In this document: positions 1-11,609 of the stretch, in pieces
Position numbering within the stretch: position 1 is the first letter of the stretch
How the letters are laid out: every line of letters begins with the position of its first letter
Assembly (NCBI GenBank): GCA_026545225.1
Contig: CM048852.1
Location: 8,108,501-8,172,500, forward strand
Length of the DNA stretch: 64,000 bases
Origin: Cornus controversa
Taxonomy: Eukaryota > Streptophyta > Magnoliopsida > Cornales > Cornaceae
Direction: 5' to 3'
The notes under the pieces: generated by a model
Database searches by the model: none
What the model saw: only the letters and a program-made list of their open reading frames with translations
Told to the model about the DNA's origin: nothing
Position numbers and translations under genes: made by a program

Positions 1-336
1 CCACATGATGAGGAAATGCCACTCACTGGGGTGCAGCTGGAAATGTCACTCACACTGTCAACAAGATCATGTTTGCATGATCTGTTTATTGTATTTGGAG
101 AGAGAGGAACTATAGAGCATTCAGAAACTCACTTCTCCCCAGTCCTTATTTAGTCAAATTAGAGATACTGTTAGATGCAAATTATGCTCAATCAAGTTCA
201 AAGACACTAGAGAAGTTAGATGCATAGCTGCAGAATTGGGCCTCCCAAATTCATGCATCAAATCAAACATTTAGTCCTGAAGTAGTGCCTCTTTGCAACT
301 CCTGGTTGTCATCTGTGATTTGGGATTGTTCCTAAT
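1..336. other. No gene seen
   Basis: Flanking DNA left of the LINE insertion. No reading frame of note, RNA gene or repeat boundary could be supported here. Confidence 0.5.
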
Positions 337-356
337 TTTGAGTGTTGTCTTCACCT
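337..356. repeat. LINE target-site duplication, left copy
   Basis: The 20-base string tttgagtgttgtcttcacct occurs here and again at 6509-6528, exactly flanking the LINE fragment. Long exact duplications of this kind are the mark of target-primed reverse transcription. The pyrimidine-rich tail of the minus-strand LINE follows at once (357-392). Confidence 0.85.
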
Positions 357-407
357 AATCATCCTTCCTCTCTTTTTATTTATTTATTAGTAACGTGTAT
401 ATAAAAA

Positions 408-426
408 GCCCTCAAAGGGGGAGTGC
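408..426 (-). other. LINE 3'-terminal hairpin, copy 1
   Basis: On the minus strand it reads GCACTC, a CCCCTTT-type loop, then GAGGGC, just before the tail. The same arrangement recurs in three other LINE ends in this window (6708-6726, 32903-32921, 37939-37956). Confidence 0.5.
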
Positions 427-669
427 ATTCCTCTTACAGCTGCACAAAGGCCAAAATAAATTCTATAATCTCAAGCCATCCAAAAAAAGCATAAGCCCAA
501 ATAGGAGACTCTTGCCCATCAAAGGATCTCCAATTCCTCTCCCTCTCCCTCCATAAGCTCCACTAAAGACAGAGAGGAGCAGCCTGCCATGCATCACGAG
601 CTTGCAACCCCACTATACACCCTCTCCATATATCAAGCAAGTTCCTGGTGGAAATTGGCATGACCCAAC

Positions 670-1092
670 TATTATGACCAACAACTATGAACCAAGCTCA
701 ATTACGAAATACGACAGAAAACAAAACAAACACAACACATGAATTTACGTGGTTCGGCGATGTGCCTACGTCCATGGCGAAAATTTGGAGAAAGTTTCCA
801 CTATGCGAAAAATAGGAGATTACAAGTTTCAACCCCAACCCCAGCTCTCGCTCTCTCACTCTCTTTCTGCGTTTTCAATGTTTTCTCTTTTTTCCACTTT
901 GAACCCTGGTTGCCCTTATAGAGTCCTAAATAGGGTCCAAAACCCGCAAGCGAGAAACATGTCATAAAATTTTTTCCGGGGCCCCGGACCCCCATGCCTT
1001 TGGTGGCTTAAGGCCACACAAAACCCATTTTTTGGGTCAAAACTAAGTCACAATGTGACCCGAGCTGAGACAATTTGAGCCACAACATAACA
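670..1092 (-). repeat. Copia 1 3' LTR
   Basis: Left LTR, which is the 3' LTR because the element runs on the minus strand. It shares with 5008-5374 the segment around acgacagaaaac, the block ending gatgtgcctacgtcca and the block beginning actatgcgaaaaatagg. It ends ccacaacataaca like its partner. Confidence 0.88.
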
Positions 1093-1106
1093 AATCTCCA
1101 CCTTGG
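1093..1106 (-). other. Copia 1 polypurine tract
   Basis: Directly inside the 3' LTR the minus strand reads ccaaggtggagatt. This purine-rich run is where plus-strand DNA synthesis would be primed. A similar pyrimidine run borders the LTR-like ends at 7582 and 16223. Confidence 0.7.
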
Positions 1107-1387
1107 CTTGAATTTCGCCAAGCTCCGCAATCCCATCAACTCCTTTCACCTCCTTCGCATGCCCCCCTAAGGGCCTCAGCAATTGCAAACACCAATTAAG
1201 CCCAAACAATTCTGAACTTGATAGTAGGAATGACCTTAGTTATCATATCTGCCAGATTCTGTGCTGTCCCAATCTTCCTCACTGTAATAGCACCCTATAC
1301 AATCACATCTCTGATGAACTGCAACTTGATATCAATATGCTTGGTACTCTCATGGAGCATCTGATTTTTAGTCAGATGTATAGCACT

Positions 1388-3950
1388 CTAGCTGTCGCAA
1401 AACACAGTCAAAACATCCTGTTGCAAGCCCAGATCACTAATTAAGCCTCTAAGCCATATAGCTTCCTTCACTGACTCTGTGGCTGCCTTGTACTCAGCCT
1501 TTGTAGTAGACAATGCAACTGTAGACTGCAAAGTCGCCTTCCAACTGATCACACTCCCATAAAGAGTAAAGCTATAAGGACCTCCTCCTATCAAGATCTC
1601 TAGCATAATCCAAATTAACATATCCAACAACACTCCCAGATGTGTCGCTGCCTCTGTCATACACTAATCCAACATTTGCGAGGCCTCGCAAATACCGCAA
1701 TATCCATTTCACAGCTTGCCAATGGACCTTCCTAGGCCTAGTACATACCATAGCATACATGATGCTACCAACTGCACTAGCATAAGGAACACGAGACATG
1801 TGCTCCACCTCCTCCTCGGTCTGTGGTGACAATTCTGCCGAAAGTCTAAAGTGGGCTACCAATGGAGTACTTACAGGCTTTGATGCTTACATACCGAAGC
1901 GTTACATCACCTTCTCAATGTATTTCTTCTATGACAAGTACAATCTACCCGCTCCTTTGTCTCTGTAAATCTCCATACCTAAAATCCTCTTCGTGGCACC
2001 TAGATCCTTCTTCTCAAATTCACCATTAAGCTGAGTTTTCAACATTTTGATTTCTGACATGTTTTTGCAAGCTATCAACATGTCATCAACGTAGAGCAAC
2101 AAGTACAAATATAAACCATCTGAGAGCCTCCTGTGATACACACAAGTTTCGAACTCACTCCTACAGTAGCCACTCCCAACCATAAAGGTGTCAAATCGCT
2201 TGTACCACTGCCTAGGAGACTGCTTCAGCCCATACAAGGACTTCTTCAATAGGCAAACATGGTCTTCCTTTCCCAGAATCTCAAACCCGTAAGGCTGATG
2301 CGTATAAATCTGCTCTTCCAACTCTCCATGCAAGAACGTAGTCTTGACATCAAGTTGCTCAAGCTCCAAGTCATACAAAGCAACCATAGCAAGTAACACT
2401 CGGATTGAGCTACGTTTCACAACAGGAGAGGAAACTTCATTGAAGTCCACCCCTTCCCTCTGTGTATAGCCCTTTGCCACCAAGCGTGCCTTGAACCTCG
2501 CATCTTCCACTCTTGGAGTTCCTTCCTTCTTTTGAAGACCCATTTACAGCCCACAATCTTCTGACCCTTAGGCTTTTTACTAGCTCCTAAGTCTGATTCT
2601 TATGAAGAGACTCAATCTCCTCATTCATGGCAACAGACCACTGCGTTGGCTCTCCACTTGTGATGGCCTCGTGATAAGTACACGGTACCTGCTCATCAAT
2701 ACTCTCTGCCACACTAAGTGCACAAGCAACCGAGTCAGCATGTGAAAAGTTATACTTCTGAGGTGGCTTAATATCCCTCCTTGGTCCGTCTCTAGTCACA
2801 CTGTACTGCTGCAACTGTGCATCTTCTTCCTCACTTTGAAACTGCACCTGCTTATCATTCGACTGATTAGGAACATTCTCTAATTGAACCTTTGATAGCT
2901 CCACCTGCTCACTAACACCCTGAGTTCTAGCTGAATCAACTACCTCCTTCTGCAGTGTAAGCATCGCAGACTCATGAAAAGTCACATCTCTACTAACAAG
3001 TAATTTCTTCCCCGAAGCATCTGGGCACCAAAATCTGTATCCCTCGACCCCAGGCTCATAACTAAGAAATATGCACTTCTTAGTCCTCAGTTCAAGCTTT
3101 CCCTCATTGGCATGACCATACGCAAGACACCCAAATATTCTTATATTATTGTAACTAGCAGGAGAACCAGACTATACCTCCTCCAGAGTCTTACAGTCGA
3201 TGGAGACCGGTTCACCAAGAAACAAGCTGTGGAAACAGCTTCAGCCCAGAACACTTTGTCTAACCCAGCATTGAACAACATACATTGTGCTCTCTCCAAT
3301 AGTGTTCTGTTCATCCATTCTGCAACTCTATTATCTTGAAAGTTTTCCTCACTGTGCGGTGTTACAATCCCGTGAGTCTTGCAGAACTTATTAAATTCTC
3401 CATCACAGAATTCCAAGCCGTTGTCTATCCTCAAGCGTTTAATCTGTTTTCCAGTTTGCTTTTCAATCAAGGTCTTCCATTGCTTGAACGTGACAAAGGC
3501 CTCATTCTTGTGTTTTAGAATATAAACCCAAATTTTTGAGAAAAATCATCAATCAACGTCATCATATATCTACCACCACCATGTGAATTAACCTGAGAGG
3601 GACCCCAAAGACTGTACTGAACTTTACTTTGAACTGTTTTCCAAAGACACAATGCTCACAGAAATACAATTTTTCGATTTTCTAACCACCAAGCAGACCC
3701 TACTTACTAGAACATCCATCCCCCTCTCACTCATATGCCCAAGTCGTATATGCCACAATTTGGTAGTATCTAAATCCGGATCCAAGGATGATACTGCAAC
3801 TAAACCTGTGACTATGCTACCTTGCAGCGCATATAAACCATGCTGCTTCTGTCCCTTCATCACCACAAGAGCACCCTTTGAAACCCTAATGACTCCACCT
3901 TCAGCCTTGTAACGGCAGCCGATGGAATCTAGCGTACCCAGAGAAATCAA
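1388..3950 (-). pseudogene. Copia 1 pol remnant: integrase, reverse transcriptase, RNase H
   Basis: Broken pieces of one polyprotein on the minus strand. Integrase: 3624-3950 (pre-integrase 'LWHIRLGHMSERG') and 3141-3470 (core, with 'RIDNGLEF' and 'NRVAEWMNRTL'). Linker: 2587-2985. Reverse transcriptase: 1929-2543, with 'ARLVAKGYTQREGVDF', 'LKKSLYGLKQSPRQWY' and the catalytic YVDD. RNase H: 1388-1862, with 'KAEYKAATESVKEAIWLRGL'. Several stops and frameshifts separate the pieces, so no functional polyprotein can be made. The Copia order (integrase before RT) rules out Gypsy. Confidence 0.92.
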
Positions 3951-4029
3951 TTCTTTTTCAATTCTGGAACATGCCTGACAGTGTTCTCACTATACCGTCA
4001 AACATCTTGATTTGAACTGTACCGATACC

Positions 4030-4974
4030 TACAACTTGCATGACACATTATTCTCCATCAGAACTTTCCCTCCATCAATGGAACGATAAGAGGTAAACCT
4101 GTTAGGACAAATGTGATACGAGCAACCCGAATCAAGTATCCACTCAGCACTAGAGCCACAGACAGAAATTGTGAGAACGTTACCACCATCTGAATTAGTA
4201 CCCCAGCGACTTCAGAGGATTTTCCCTTTCCCTTTCCCTTCTTACGCTCCAGATAGTCTTTCTTGAAGTGCCCTTGTGTTAGGTGAAGCATTTCAGCACA
4301 TTCGATTTGTTCTTAGATTTAGAACAACCTCTGCTGCTAGACCCTCCCTTCTGATTTGTTCTCCCTCTAACAACCAAGCCCTTTGCCGAACTTTCTGTAT
4401 TACAATCAAACGTCCTTCTCTACAACTCCTTATAATTCAAAGTTGTCTTCATGTCTTCTATCAATAAATTAGCTCTGCTATATATCATCTTATCGACAAA
4501 GTTCTCGTACGAGGGTGGTAGAGAATACAATAAAATAATAGCCTGATCATCATCCTCTATATTAACATCAATATTCTTCAAATCCATGATGACAACATTA
4601 ACCTCGTCGAGATGGTCTTTTAGAGATGAACCTTCCTGTATCTGAAGAGTGAACAACCGCTTGTTTAGATACAAGCGATTCGCAAGAGATTTTGTTACAT
4701 AACGAGATTCCAATTTGCTTCACTGCCCATCCGCCGTAGTCTCTCTAGAAACTTCTCACAAAACCCCGTTACTCAAGCACAACAAAATCGCACCGTGTGC
4801 TTTCTCCATAGCCTCATCTTTCTGTTCTTCCTTCCGCTTTTCTAGCAATGCATCCTTTAACTTCAGTGCCTTGGATATCCCATGTTGAACCAACAGGGCC
4901 TGCATCCTAACCCGCTATAGGTTGAAGTCATTCCTGCCGTTAAACTTCTCGATTTCCAGAAACTTAGTGGACAT
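4030..4974 (-). pseudogene. Copia 1 gag and protease remnant
   Basis: Gag begins at the ATG ending at 4974, a few bases inside the PBS, and reads 'MSTKFLEIEKFNGRNDF' before an in-frame TAG. A UBN2-type gag segment follows (4420-4713; '[18 protein letters not shown]', '[16 protein letters not shown]'). The zinc-knuckle position at about 4260-4300 keeps 'GHFKKDY' but has lost its cysteine spacing. A protease-region fragment lies at 4058-4200. Stops and frameshifts are frequent. Confidence 0.8.
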
Positions 4975-4992
4975 TCCAGCTTCGAACCGAAA

Positions 4993-5004
4993 GCTCTGAT
5001 ACCA
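4993..5004 (-). other. Copia 1 primer-binding site (tRNA-iMet type)
   Basis: The minus strand reads TGGTATCAGAGC, the sequence plant LTR elements use to pair with initiator tRNA-Met. It lies three bases from the 5' LTR edge at 5008, which fixes the element's direction. Confidence 0.92.
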
Positions 5005-5007
5005 GTT

Positions 5008-5374
5008 TGTTATGACAAACAGCCGCGAACCAAGTAAAATCACGAAACACGACAGAAAACGAAACAAATACAACACACAGAACACAAGAATTTACCTGGT
5101 TTAGTGATGTGCCTACGTCCACGGCAAAAATTCGACGAAAGTTTTCACTATGCGAAAAATAGGAGATTACAAGTTTCAACTCCAAACCCTTGCTCTCGCG
5201 CTCTCACTCTCTTTTGGCGTTTTCAGTGCTCTAAACAGGGTCCAAAACCCACAAGCGAAAAAACGGGTCATAAATTTTTTTCTGAGGCAAAAGCCAAACA
5301 AAGCCCAATTTTTGGATCAAAACCAGGTCGCAACGTGACCCAGGTCGAGGCAAAATTCGGGCCACAACATAACA
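5008..5374 (-). repeat. Copia 1 5' LTR
   Basis: Right LTR, 367 bp, beginning tgttatgac and ending cacaacataaca on the plus strand, so both ends carry the short inverted repeat TGTTAT/ATAACA. It is shorter than its partner at 670-1092 because of internal indels. Confidence 0.88.
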
Positions 5375-6508
5375 CTAACACACACCAAAAAGACCAAGGA
5401 TCAATGCCCATCCCTCCCTAGCAACTAGATAATGCAAAATAAGATGGTTAACGGACTCCTCATCCTTCTTGCACGTGTAACTCCAATCGACTATGATCTG
5501 CTGCCGTTTTCTCAGATTATCAATTGTCAAAATCTTGCCCAAGGTCGTCGTCCATCTGAAAAAAGCCACCTTTAAAAGGGTGCTTTCGTGCTCCAAACAG
5601 CCTTCCAATACCCTTGATCATCCACCAATATCCAGTAAAAGGAGCGAACCTCAAACCGCCCATGGGAAGTAGTCACCCAAATCCACTTGTCCACCCCCAC
5701 ACCATCAATCTGCTGGCTATACATTAAAGCCAAAAACTGGAGTAAATCCTCTATCTCCAAATCTTGAACCCAAACTAAATCTTCCAAACCAATCCTCCAC
5801 TATCAAGGCAATAGCTATCCGCCACTGTATAGAGTATATTCGAAGCAATTGAAAAGCCTCGGGAAGGCACTCGTTAGCGGCCTATCTCTACACCACTCAT
5901 CCACCCAAAACCAAATAAACCTCCCGCTCTTCACCCTAAACCGAATGCGTTTGGAAAATTCATCCCACTCCTTCTAGATGAATTTCCAAGCCCCAACTTC
6001 AGCTGGAAGCCTCACCTCCATGGAACAACACCCATCGCTGGCCTCCCCAAACTTGCAGTTGATAACCTGCCTCCATAGACTGCATCTTTCTGCTCCAAAT
6101 CTCTATAATCACTTGCCCAACAAAGCCTTGTTGAACATCTCCAAGCGTCTAATTCCCAAACCCCATAGCTGAATTGACCTGCAGACTTGCTCCCAATTCA
6201 CTAAGTGGTATTTGAATTCCTCCCCCATGCCACCCCATAAGAAGTCAATCTGCAACTTCTCAATTTTCTTTGCAACAGAAATCGGAATCTGAAACAGAGA
6301 AAGGAAACAGGTTGGATGATTCAAAAGGGTATTCTTTATGAGAGTAATCTGTCCCCTTTCAAGGGATATTGCTTCTTCCACCTTGCAAGTCTCCTCTCAA
6401 ACCTTTCCACGATTGAATCCCAATTGGCAACCCTTCTCGAAGAAACACCTAAAGGGCTCCTGAAAGAAACACCTAAAGGAAGGCCCTATGATGGAGTGCT
6501 ACTCCTTG

Positions 6509-6528
6509 TTTGAGTGTTGTCTTCACCT
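6509..6528. repeat. LINE target-site duplication, right copy
   Basis: Exact 20-base partner of 337-356. It marks the 5' truncation point of the LINE at 6508. Confidence 0.85.
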
Positions 6529-6660
6529 GATGAAGCCTTTGACCGAGCATTACCTGGACAAGCTTCGGTTGATCAACGCATAGATTGAGGCATTTTGGAT
6601 TTCAAAATAATTTTTTGCAAAGAACTTGTTCAATTGACCATTTGTTCAAGGTTCACTGTT

Positions 6661-6861
6661 TTGTAACTTGTTTTTTTTTTTTTTGATAAATAACAATTCA
6701 TTAAAAGGCACTCAAGAGGGGAGCGCTCCCAAGAAGATACAAAAAGCCGAGCACGGCCATCTATAAGCTTAAGCTATTAATAAAGTCCACTACTTCATCA
6801 CCCGATATACAATTTCTCCCGTATACCCAAAAAAATAAAGAACTCAAAATATTGTAACTTG
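6661..6861 (-). mobile_element. Very short LINE 3' end with target-site duplication
   Basis: A 5'-truncated minus-strand LINE copy of about 180 bp. The copies of ttgtaacttgttt at 6661 and 6852 flank a T-run (6671-6684, the poly(A) tail reversed) and the family's 3' end, including the GCGCTC...GAGTGC hairpin at 6708-6726. No coding part remains. Confidence 0.75.
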
Positions 6862-7085
6862 TTTTGTAAATCATTTTATCATGAATCCTAATTTTGATAC
6901 AGGAATTAAACATAATTTTGAGCCTCTTAAAGATTAAACCTAAGTCATAGTTGGTCTCTATGGTCTCAACTTACCTTTACCTAGATATGTGATTGAGTCT
7001 TTAGAGATTCCCGACGTGTTCTTCGCGAAGCTCCTTCTCCATTGTCTTTTGAGGTTGTAAACAAATGACTCACAACATTGACACA

Positions 7086-7605
7086 TGTTGAGGAAATAAG
7101 CCACCAATCACTTACCACCAAATATTACGATGTGACGATAAGTAAACAAGCACGAATCAATTTGAAAGAACACACCAAGAATTATACGTGGTTCGGCTAG
7201 ACAATCCTACGTCCACGGTGAGCTTGATTTCACTATATAGATTGTAATAGTACAAGTTGAAAGATTGTACCAAGAGTTCACTTAACTCTCAACCCTTAAC
7301 CCTTATACACCCAATCTCACAAAAGGAAATCATAAGTAACTATTTATAGAGCCCAAAACCCAATTCCTTGGTGGACAAGGATTACATTTCCTTAGAGCTC
7401 AAGACTTGTCTAACAAGAACTTTCCTTTCTTTAGACCAAGACTTGTCTACTAAGAAATTACCTAATAAGATACAACTCTATAATGGAAACCTAATTACAA
7501 TAGGAATTTGAGCCAACCCAACAACACACATTACAAAGTTTTGACTAGGAATTTGCCAACGCATGACTCATATACTTCACAATCTCTCCCCTTGGCAATT
7601 CCAAA
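7086..7605 (-). mobile_element. Isolated Copia LTR with polypurine tract
   Basis: A 496-bp LTR (7086-7581) starting tgttgagg and ending cttcaca. Inside is a block resembling the Copia 1 LTR ('acgtggttcggc', 'cctacgtccacgg'). It is followed by atctctccccttggcaattcc, which on the minus strand is a polypurine tract like those at 1093 and 16223. No partner LTR or coding region was found, so this is a truncated 3' end rather than a clean solo LTR. Confidence 0.65.
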
Positions 7606-8628
7606 ACAAAGCATAAAATGAAATACATATATATAAGAATGAATGACTCAACCGAAAAATTCGATCACCCTTACATGTACATAAAAACTATAATTTCAAC
7701 AGGAATAAGAAGAAGAGAATTGAGAGAAGTAGAGTGCAGATTTAACCTGATTGTCAGGAATGGGTTCTGATATTCGCAAGCATAGTTTGCTGCTGATTAA
7801 TGAACATAAAACCTTGTAGTTGTAGAGTTGTAGATCAATAGATCTTGTATTTGTGGGAGAGCAAAGTTTGAGGTCTTTATTGTATACAGGGTTTTGAAAT
7901 TTTGAGAGGGGCCATATGTTTTAAAACTGAATATTCTAGTTTGGGGGGCCACATTGTAAATTTTCTAAGACTAAATTTCTATAAACAAACCTATAGTACA
8001 GTGTGTTTAAAATTTTTAGCAGTGGTATACCCCTGGACTTGGCAAATTGCTCTCTTGCTTTCCCTTTGCCCAATTCTAGGCCCCTCTTGTCCCCACAGTT
8101 GTCCGCCCCTGGACAATTGGTGTCTTGCTTTCCCTTTGCCCAACATAGAAATGATTCCTTCCGCTTATTCTGTTTCCATCGTGCTTTTAGGTAGGAATCA
8201 GCTCTTTACCCATATCTTTATCTTTACCCAGGAACAGTATAAGCTGTGAATCATGGAACTAATATGTATTGGAAAATTTCATCCAAAAATTGATACAAAA
8301 GCCTGAAATCTGTTGCACAAAAACAAAGCAAAACCAAGAAACCCAATCCAAATTAATAGAAGGTCGAGTGGAGGCAAGTGGCAACAGTTTGTGGTGCATT
8401 CAGCATGCTTCTCGACAAAGTTTATAAAATAATAAATAAGTTGGTTGCATGCATATCATAGAGAATGCAGAATGTGTTTAGATAAGTTCAACGTGTTCGC
8501 AACAGTACAAGATGGTTTTTTCTGTACTAGGGAAATTGCAATTGGGGCTTAGCCATAAGTAACAGATTCTATACCCCCGAGTTTGGTTTTCATACGAGCA
8601 GAAGTTGAAATTGATAGTTTTGCCACAA
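7606..8628. other. Intergenic, no gene seen
   Basis: Probably includes leftover interior of the 7086 element. A short direct repeat (ctcttgctttccctttgccc at about 8050, similar at about 8122) accounts for the overlapping small frames at 7902-8249. Nothing else is supportable. Confidence 0.4.
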
Positions 8629-8791
8629 TGATGAAGAGAGAGAGAAGAGAAGTATCATGTATTGCTCTCTGTCAAAATATACAATAATAATATACAAAAG
8701 ACAAAAATAATATATGACCTAAACGAGGCTGACTAACTAAATAAGGTAAAGTACAATATTGCCCTAAACAATAAAATATATCCTATGAATA
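8629..8791 (-). repeat. Copia 2 3' LTR
   Basis: An AT-rich stretch of about 160 bp beginning tgatgaagagag and ending next to acctcccctcaa, the polypurine tract of the minus strand. The exact inner edge is uncertain because the expected terminal CA is mutated. Confidence 0.6.
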
Positions 8792-8798
8792 CCTCCCC

Positions 8799-11463
8799 TC
8801 AAACACACAATGTGACAGTGAGAAGCATCGAGAGTTTGTCTAGAAGAAAACGAAAACGCATAATAGTATGCGACTTCGTGAAGAAATCAGCCGACTGCAT
8901 AGTAAAGGAAACAAATTGCAAGGAGATAGTGCCAAGCTGAAGGTGATGGTGCACAAAATGACAATCAATCTCGATATGCTTTGTGCGCTTATGAAAAATA
9001 GAGTTGTGTGCAATCTGAATGGCACTCTTGTTATCACAATGCATGGGAGTAGGATCAGAAAAAGGAACATCCATATCATCAAGTAACCATTATAGCCAGA
9101 CTACCTCTACTGTAGAAGCAGCTATGGCACAATATTCAGCTTCAACAGAGGAGTGAGGAACAACAGTCTACTTTTTGCATTTCTAGGAAATGAGTCACCT
9201 AGAAAAACATAGAAGCTGGTAGTTGACTTTCAATCAGTTGAGTTTCTGGTCCAACCAGCATTAGAAAAAAGTTCGAAGTTCCAAAATAGAAGAGGAAGTA
9301 AACAACAAACTCTGATGTAAAGTTCCCGAAGATCAGCAAAATACAAAGAACTGCAGCCTAGTGAATAGTAGTAGGAGGAGACAAACTGACTAACAATGTG
9401 AACTGCATAGGCAAGGTCAGGTCGCATAGCAGTGAGATACACTAAACTACCAACGATAACTTGATACAAAGTAGGATCAGCCAATGGAATACCATCTAAG
9501 GAAGTGTAACGAACATTGAGCTCAAGGGGAGTCTCAACTATCCGGGAATCCGTGAGACGAGCTTTGCGAATCACTTCCGCTGCATACTTGGGCTGAGAAA
9601 GAAGATAAACTTTGGGAGAAGATACTACTTCAATGCCAAGGAAATAGCAGAGTGGACCAAGATCCTTCATCTCAAACTATTGCTGCAATTGTGATTTCAA
9701 AGTGTAATACCATTAGTGTTATCACCAGTTAAAATCATGTCATCAACATATAGGAGGAGAACAATACGACTAGCAGAAGTAGAACGAATAAAGAGAGCAG
9801 AATCATGATCACTTGGATGAAAACCTAATCCACATATCACTATAGAGAATTTCTCAAACTAGGCCCTAGGAGCCTGTTTGAGACCATACAATGCTTTTTT
9901 AAGTTTACACCTCCCCAGGATTATGAGAAAGAACAGGGGGATTAATCATATAGACTTCCTCGGCCAAATCTCCATTCAAAAAGGCATTTTTGACATTCAT
10001 CTGTGAAAGACTCCACTGACGAATTGTTGCTATAGCAATCAACGTGTGAACAATCGTCATTTTAGCTACAGGAACAAAGGTCTCCTCATAGTCAATACTG
10101 TACTCCTGAGTGAATCCCCTTGCAACCAAACGAGCCTTATACTGCTCTATGGAACAATCAGACTTGGTCTTGATTATATAGATCCATTTGCAACCAACTG
10201 CACAAGTATTAGGGGGTAAGGGTATCAAGTTCCACGTGCCAGTCTTATACGGAACAGAGAGTTCTTCATCCATAGCCTACTGCCAATGAGGAACAAGAAC
10301 AGTCTCCTTGTTGGATTTAGGTTCAGAAAGAGAGTGAATGGATGCTAAAAAGGAACAAAAATTAGCAAAATAACAAGAGTTAGAAAAACCAAAACGAGCA
10401 GGACACTTACGAACTCGCTAGGATAGCGAGGAGTTGGATCCACATTATCAAAATCTAATGGAGAGTCAGCTGAGAGAGGGGGAAATGTACCTACAGACGA
10501 ACCAGTTTTATTCTTGTGATTGTAAGTGTGAATGACAGGAGGGGGGACAATAGGAGCGGAAGTAGGAACGGAGGAAGATGGAACATCTGACTGACTTAAA
10601 GTGCTAGAACTAGCAAGAATGCGCTCAAGGAACACTTCAGGGCGAGATACATACAATCTTTGAGCAACAAGATCATAATATTGATACCCCTTCTGACCCT
10701 CACCATAACCAAGAAACACACACATAGCAAAACGAGCAAATAACTTCGTCCGACAACCTTGGGAAGAAGAAAATCAAGTGCAACCAAAAACCTTCAATGA
10801 AAAATAATCAAGAGGTTTACCGTACAGTCGTTTAAAAGGAGACATCAGAGGTAAAAACTGATGTTATTCTATTAATAATATGAATAGTAGTAAGTATTGC
10901 TTCTCCCCAAAAAATACTTGGAACTCTAGCAGATAATAGAAGAGACCGAGCAGTCTACATGATGTGCCTATGCTTTCGCTCATTTACACTATTTTGCTCA
11001 GGAGTATCAACACAAAAGGATTGCAAAATGTGCCATCAATTTTTATCAAATCAAGAAAGGCACTATATCTATATTCACCACCTAAATCACATCTAAAACA
11101 CTTGATTACAGAAGAATATTGTGTGCAAACCATAGCACGAAAAGTACCGAAGATAGAAAAGAATTCAGACCGATTTTTCATAAGATAAATCCAACAATAC
11201 CGAGTATAATCATCAACAAAAGAAACATAATACCTGGACCCTCCTTTAGTAGAAATAGGAGCAGGTCCCCACACATTCGAATGAACTAAATCAAATGATG
11301 CCAAAGAAATACTAGAACTTTTATTTAAAGGCAAAACAGAAAATTTTGCAAGTTTGCAACCACTACAATAAAAAATATCATGACTATGCAAATTACCCAA
11401 AACACCAATAGAAATTAAATATTGTAAACAAGAATGAGAACATGTCCAAGATGGGAATGCCAT
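8799..11463 (-). pseudogene. Copia 2 pol remnant
   Basis: Integrase 10984-11463 (GAG-pre zinc finger 'GCKLAKFSVLPL', core with 'SFVDDYTRYCWIYLM' and 'CDLGGEY'). Linker 10345-10725. Reverse transcriptase 9905-10273 ('[18 protein letters not shown]', '[15 protein letters not shown]'), continuing past a frame break to the YVDD box near 9745. RT end and start of RNase H at 9230-9670 ('LGPLCYFLGIEV', 'QPKYAAEVI', 'RPDLAYAV'). RNase H C-terminus at 8799-9074 ('HCDNKSAIQIAHN', 'KRTKHIEIDCHFV'). Frames change repeatedly, so the enzyme set is dead. Confidence 0.9.
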
Positions 11464-11609
11464 AAATAAAAATTGGATGACTGAGGACTCAAATGAAAAG
11501 AGGACAAATCAACAGCAGAAGCAGCTATAGCTAGAACATAGAACTCCTCTAACACATACAATCCTCCCTCTCTACGGCTTGTCCCAATCAGCTTCTTGGA
11601 ATGCGGATC

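Larger units (their letters stand above)
670..5374 (-). mobile_element. Copia LTR retrotransposon 1, nearly full length, inactive
   Basis: A 4.7-kb Ty1/copia element with both LTRs, PBS, PPT and the order gag-protease-integrase-RT-RNase H read right to left. The LTR edges read tgttat...ataaca at the right copy and a slightly mutated form at the left. The flanks are ccaac (left) and ctaac (right), compatible with a 5-bp target duplication carrying one mutation. All reading frames are broken by stops and frameshifts, and the LTRs differ in length (423 and 367 bp), so the insertion is old. It sits inside the LINE at 357-6508 and is therefore younger than that LINE. Confidence 0.93.
357..6508 (-). 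mobile_element. 5'-truncated LINE (non-LTR retrotransposon), split by a Copia element
   Basis: A LINE end on the minus strand, in two pieces: 5375-6508 and 357-669. The right piece encodes the reverse-transcriptase C-terminal region (6109-6381; 'IDFLWGG' and '[18 protein letters not shown]' type motifs) and the zinc-binding zf-RVT domain (5375-5608; Cys and His motif near 'RKRQQIIVDWSYTCKKDEES'). The left piece continues the frame's last segment (tryptophan-rich 'LWRERN'-like stretch near 540-600, 'SPIWAYAFFGWLE') and then the 3' tail. The pieces join when the Copia element at 670-5374 is removed. About 1.45 kb of LINE remains, so the 5' end was lost at insertion. Stops and frame changes make it inactive. 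Family placement rests on motifs recognised by eye. Confidence 0.85.
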
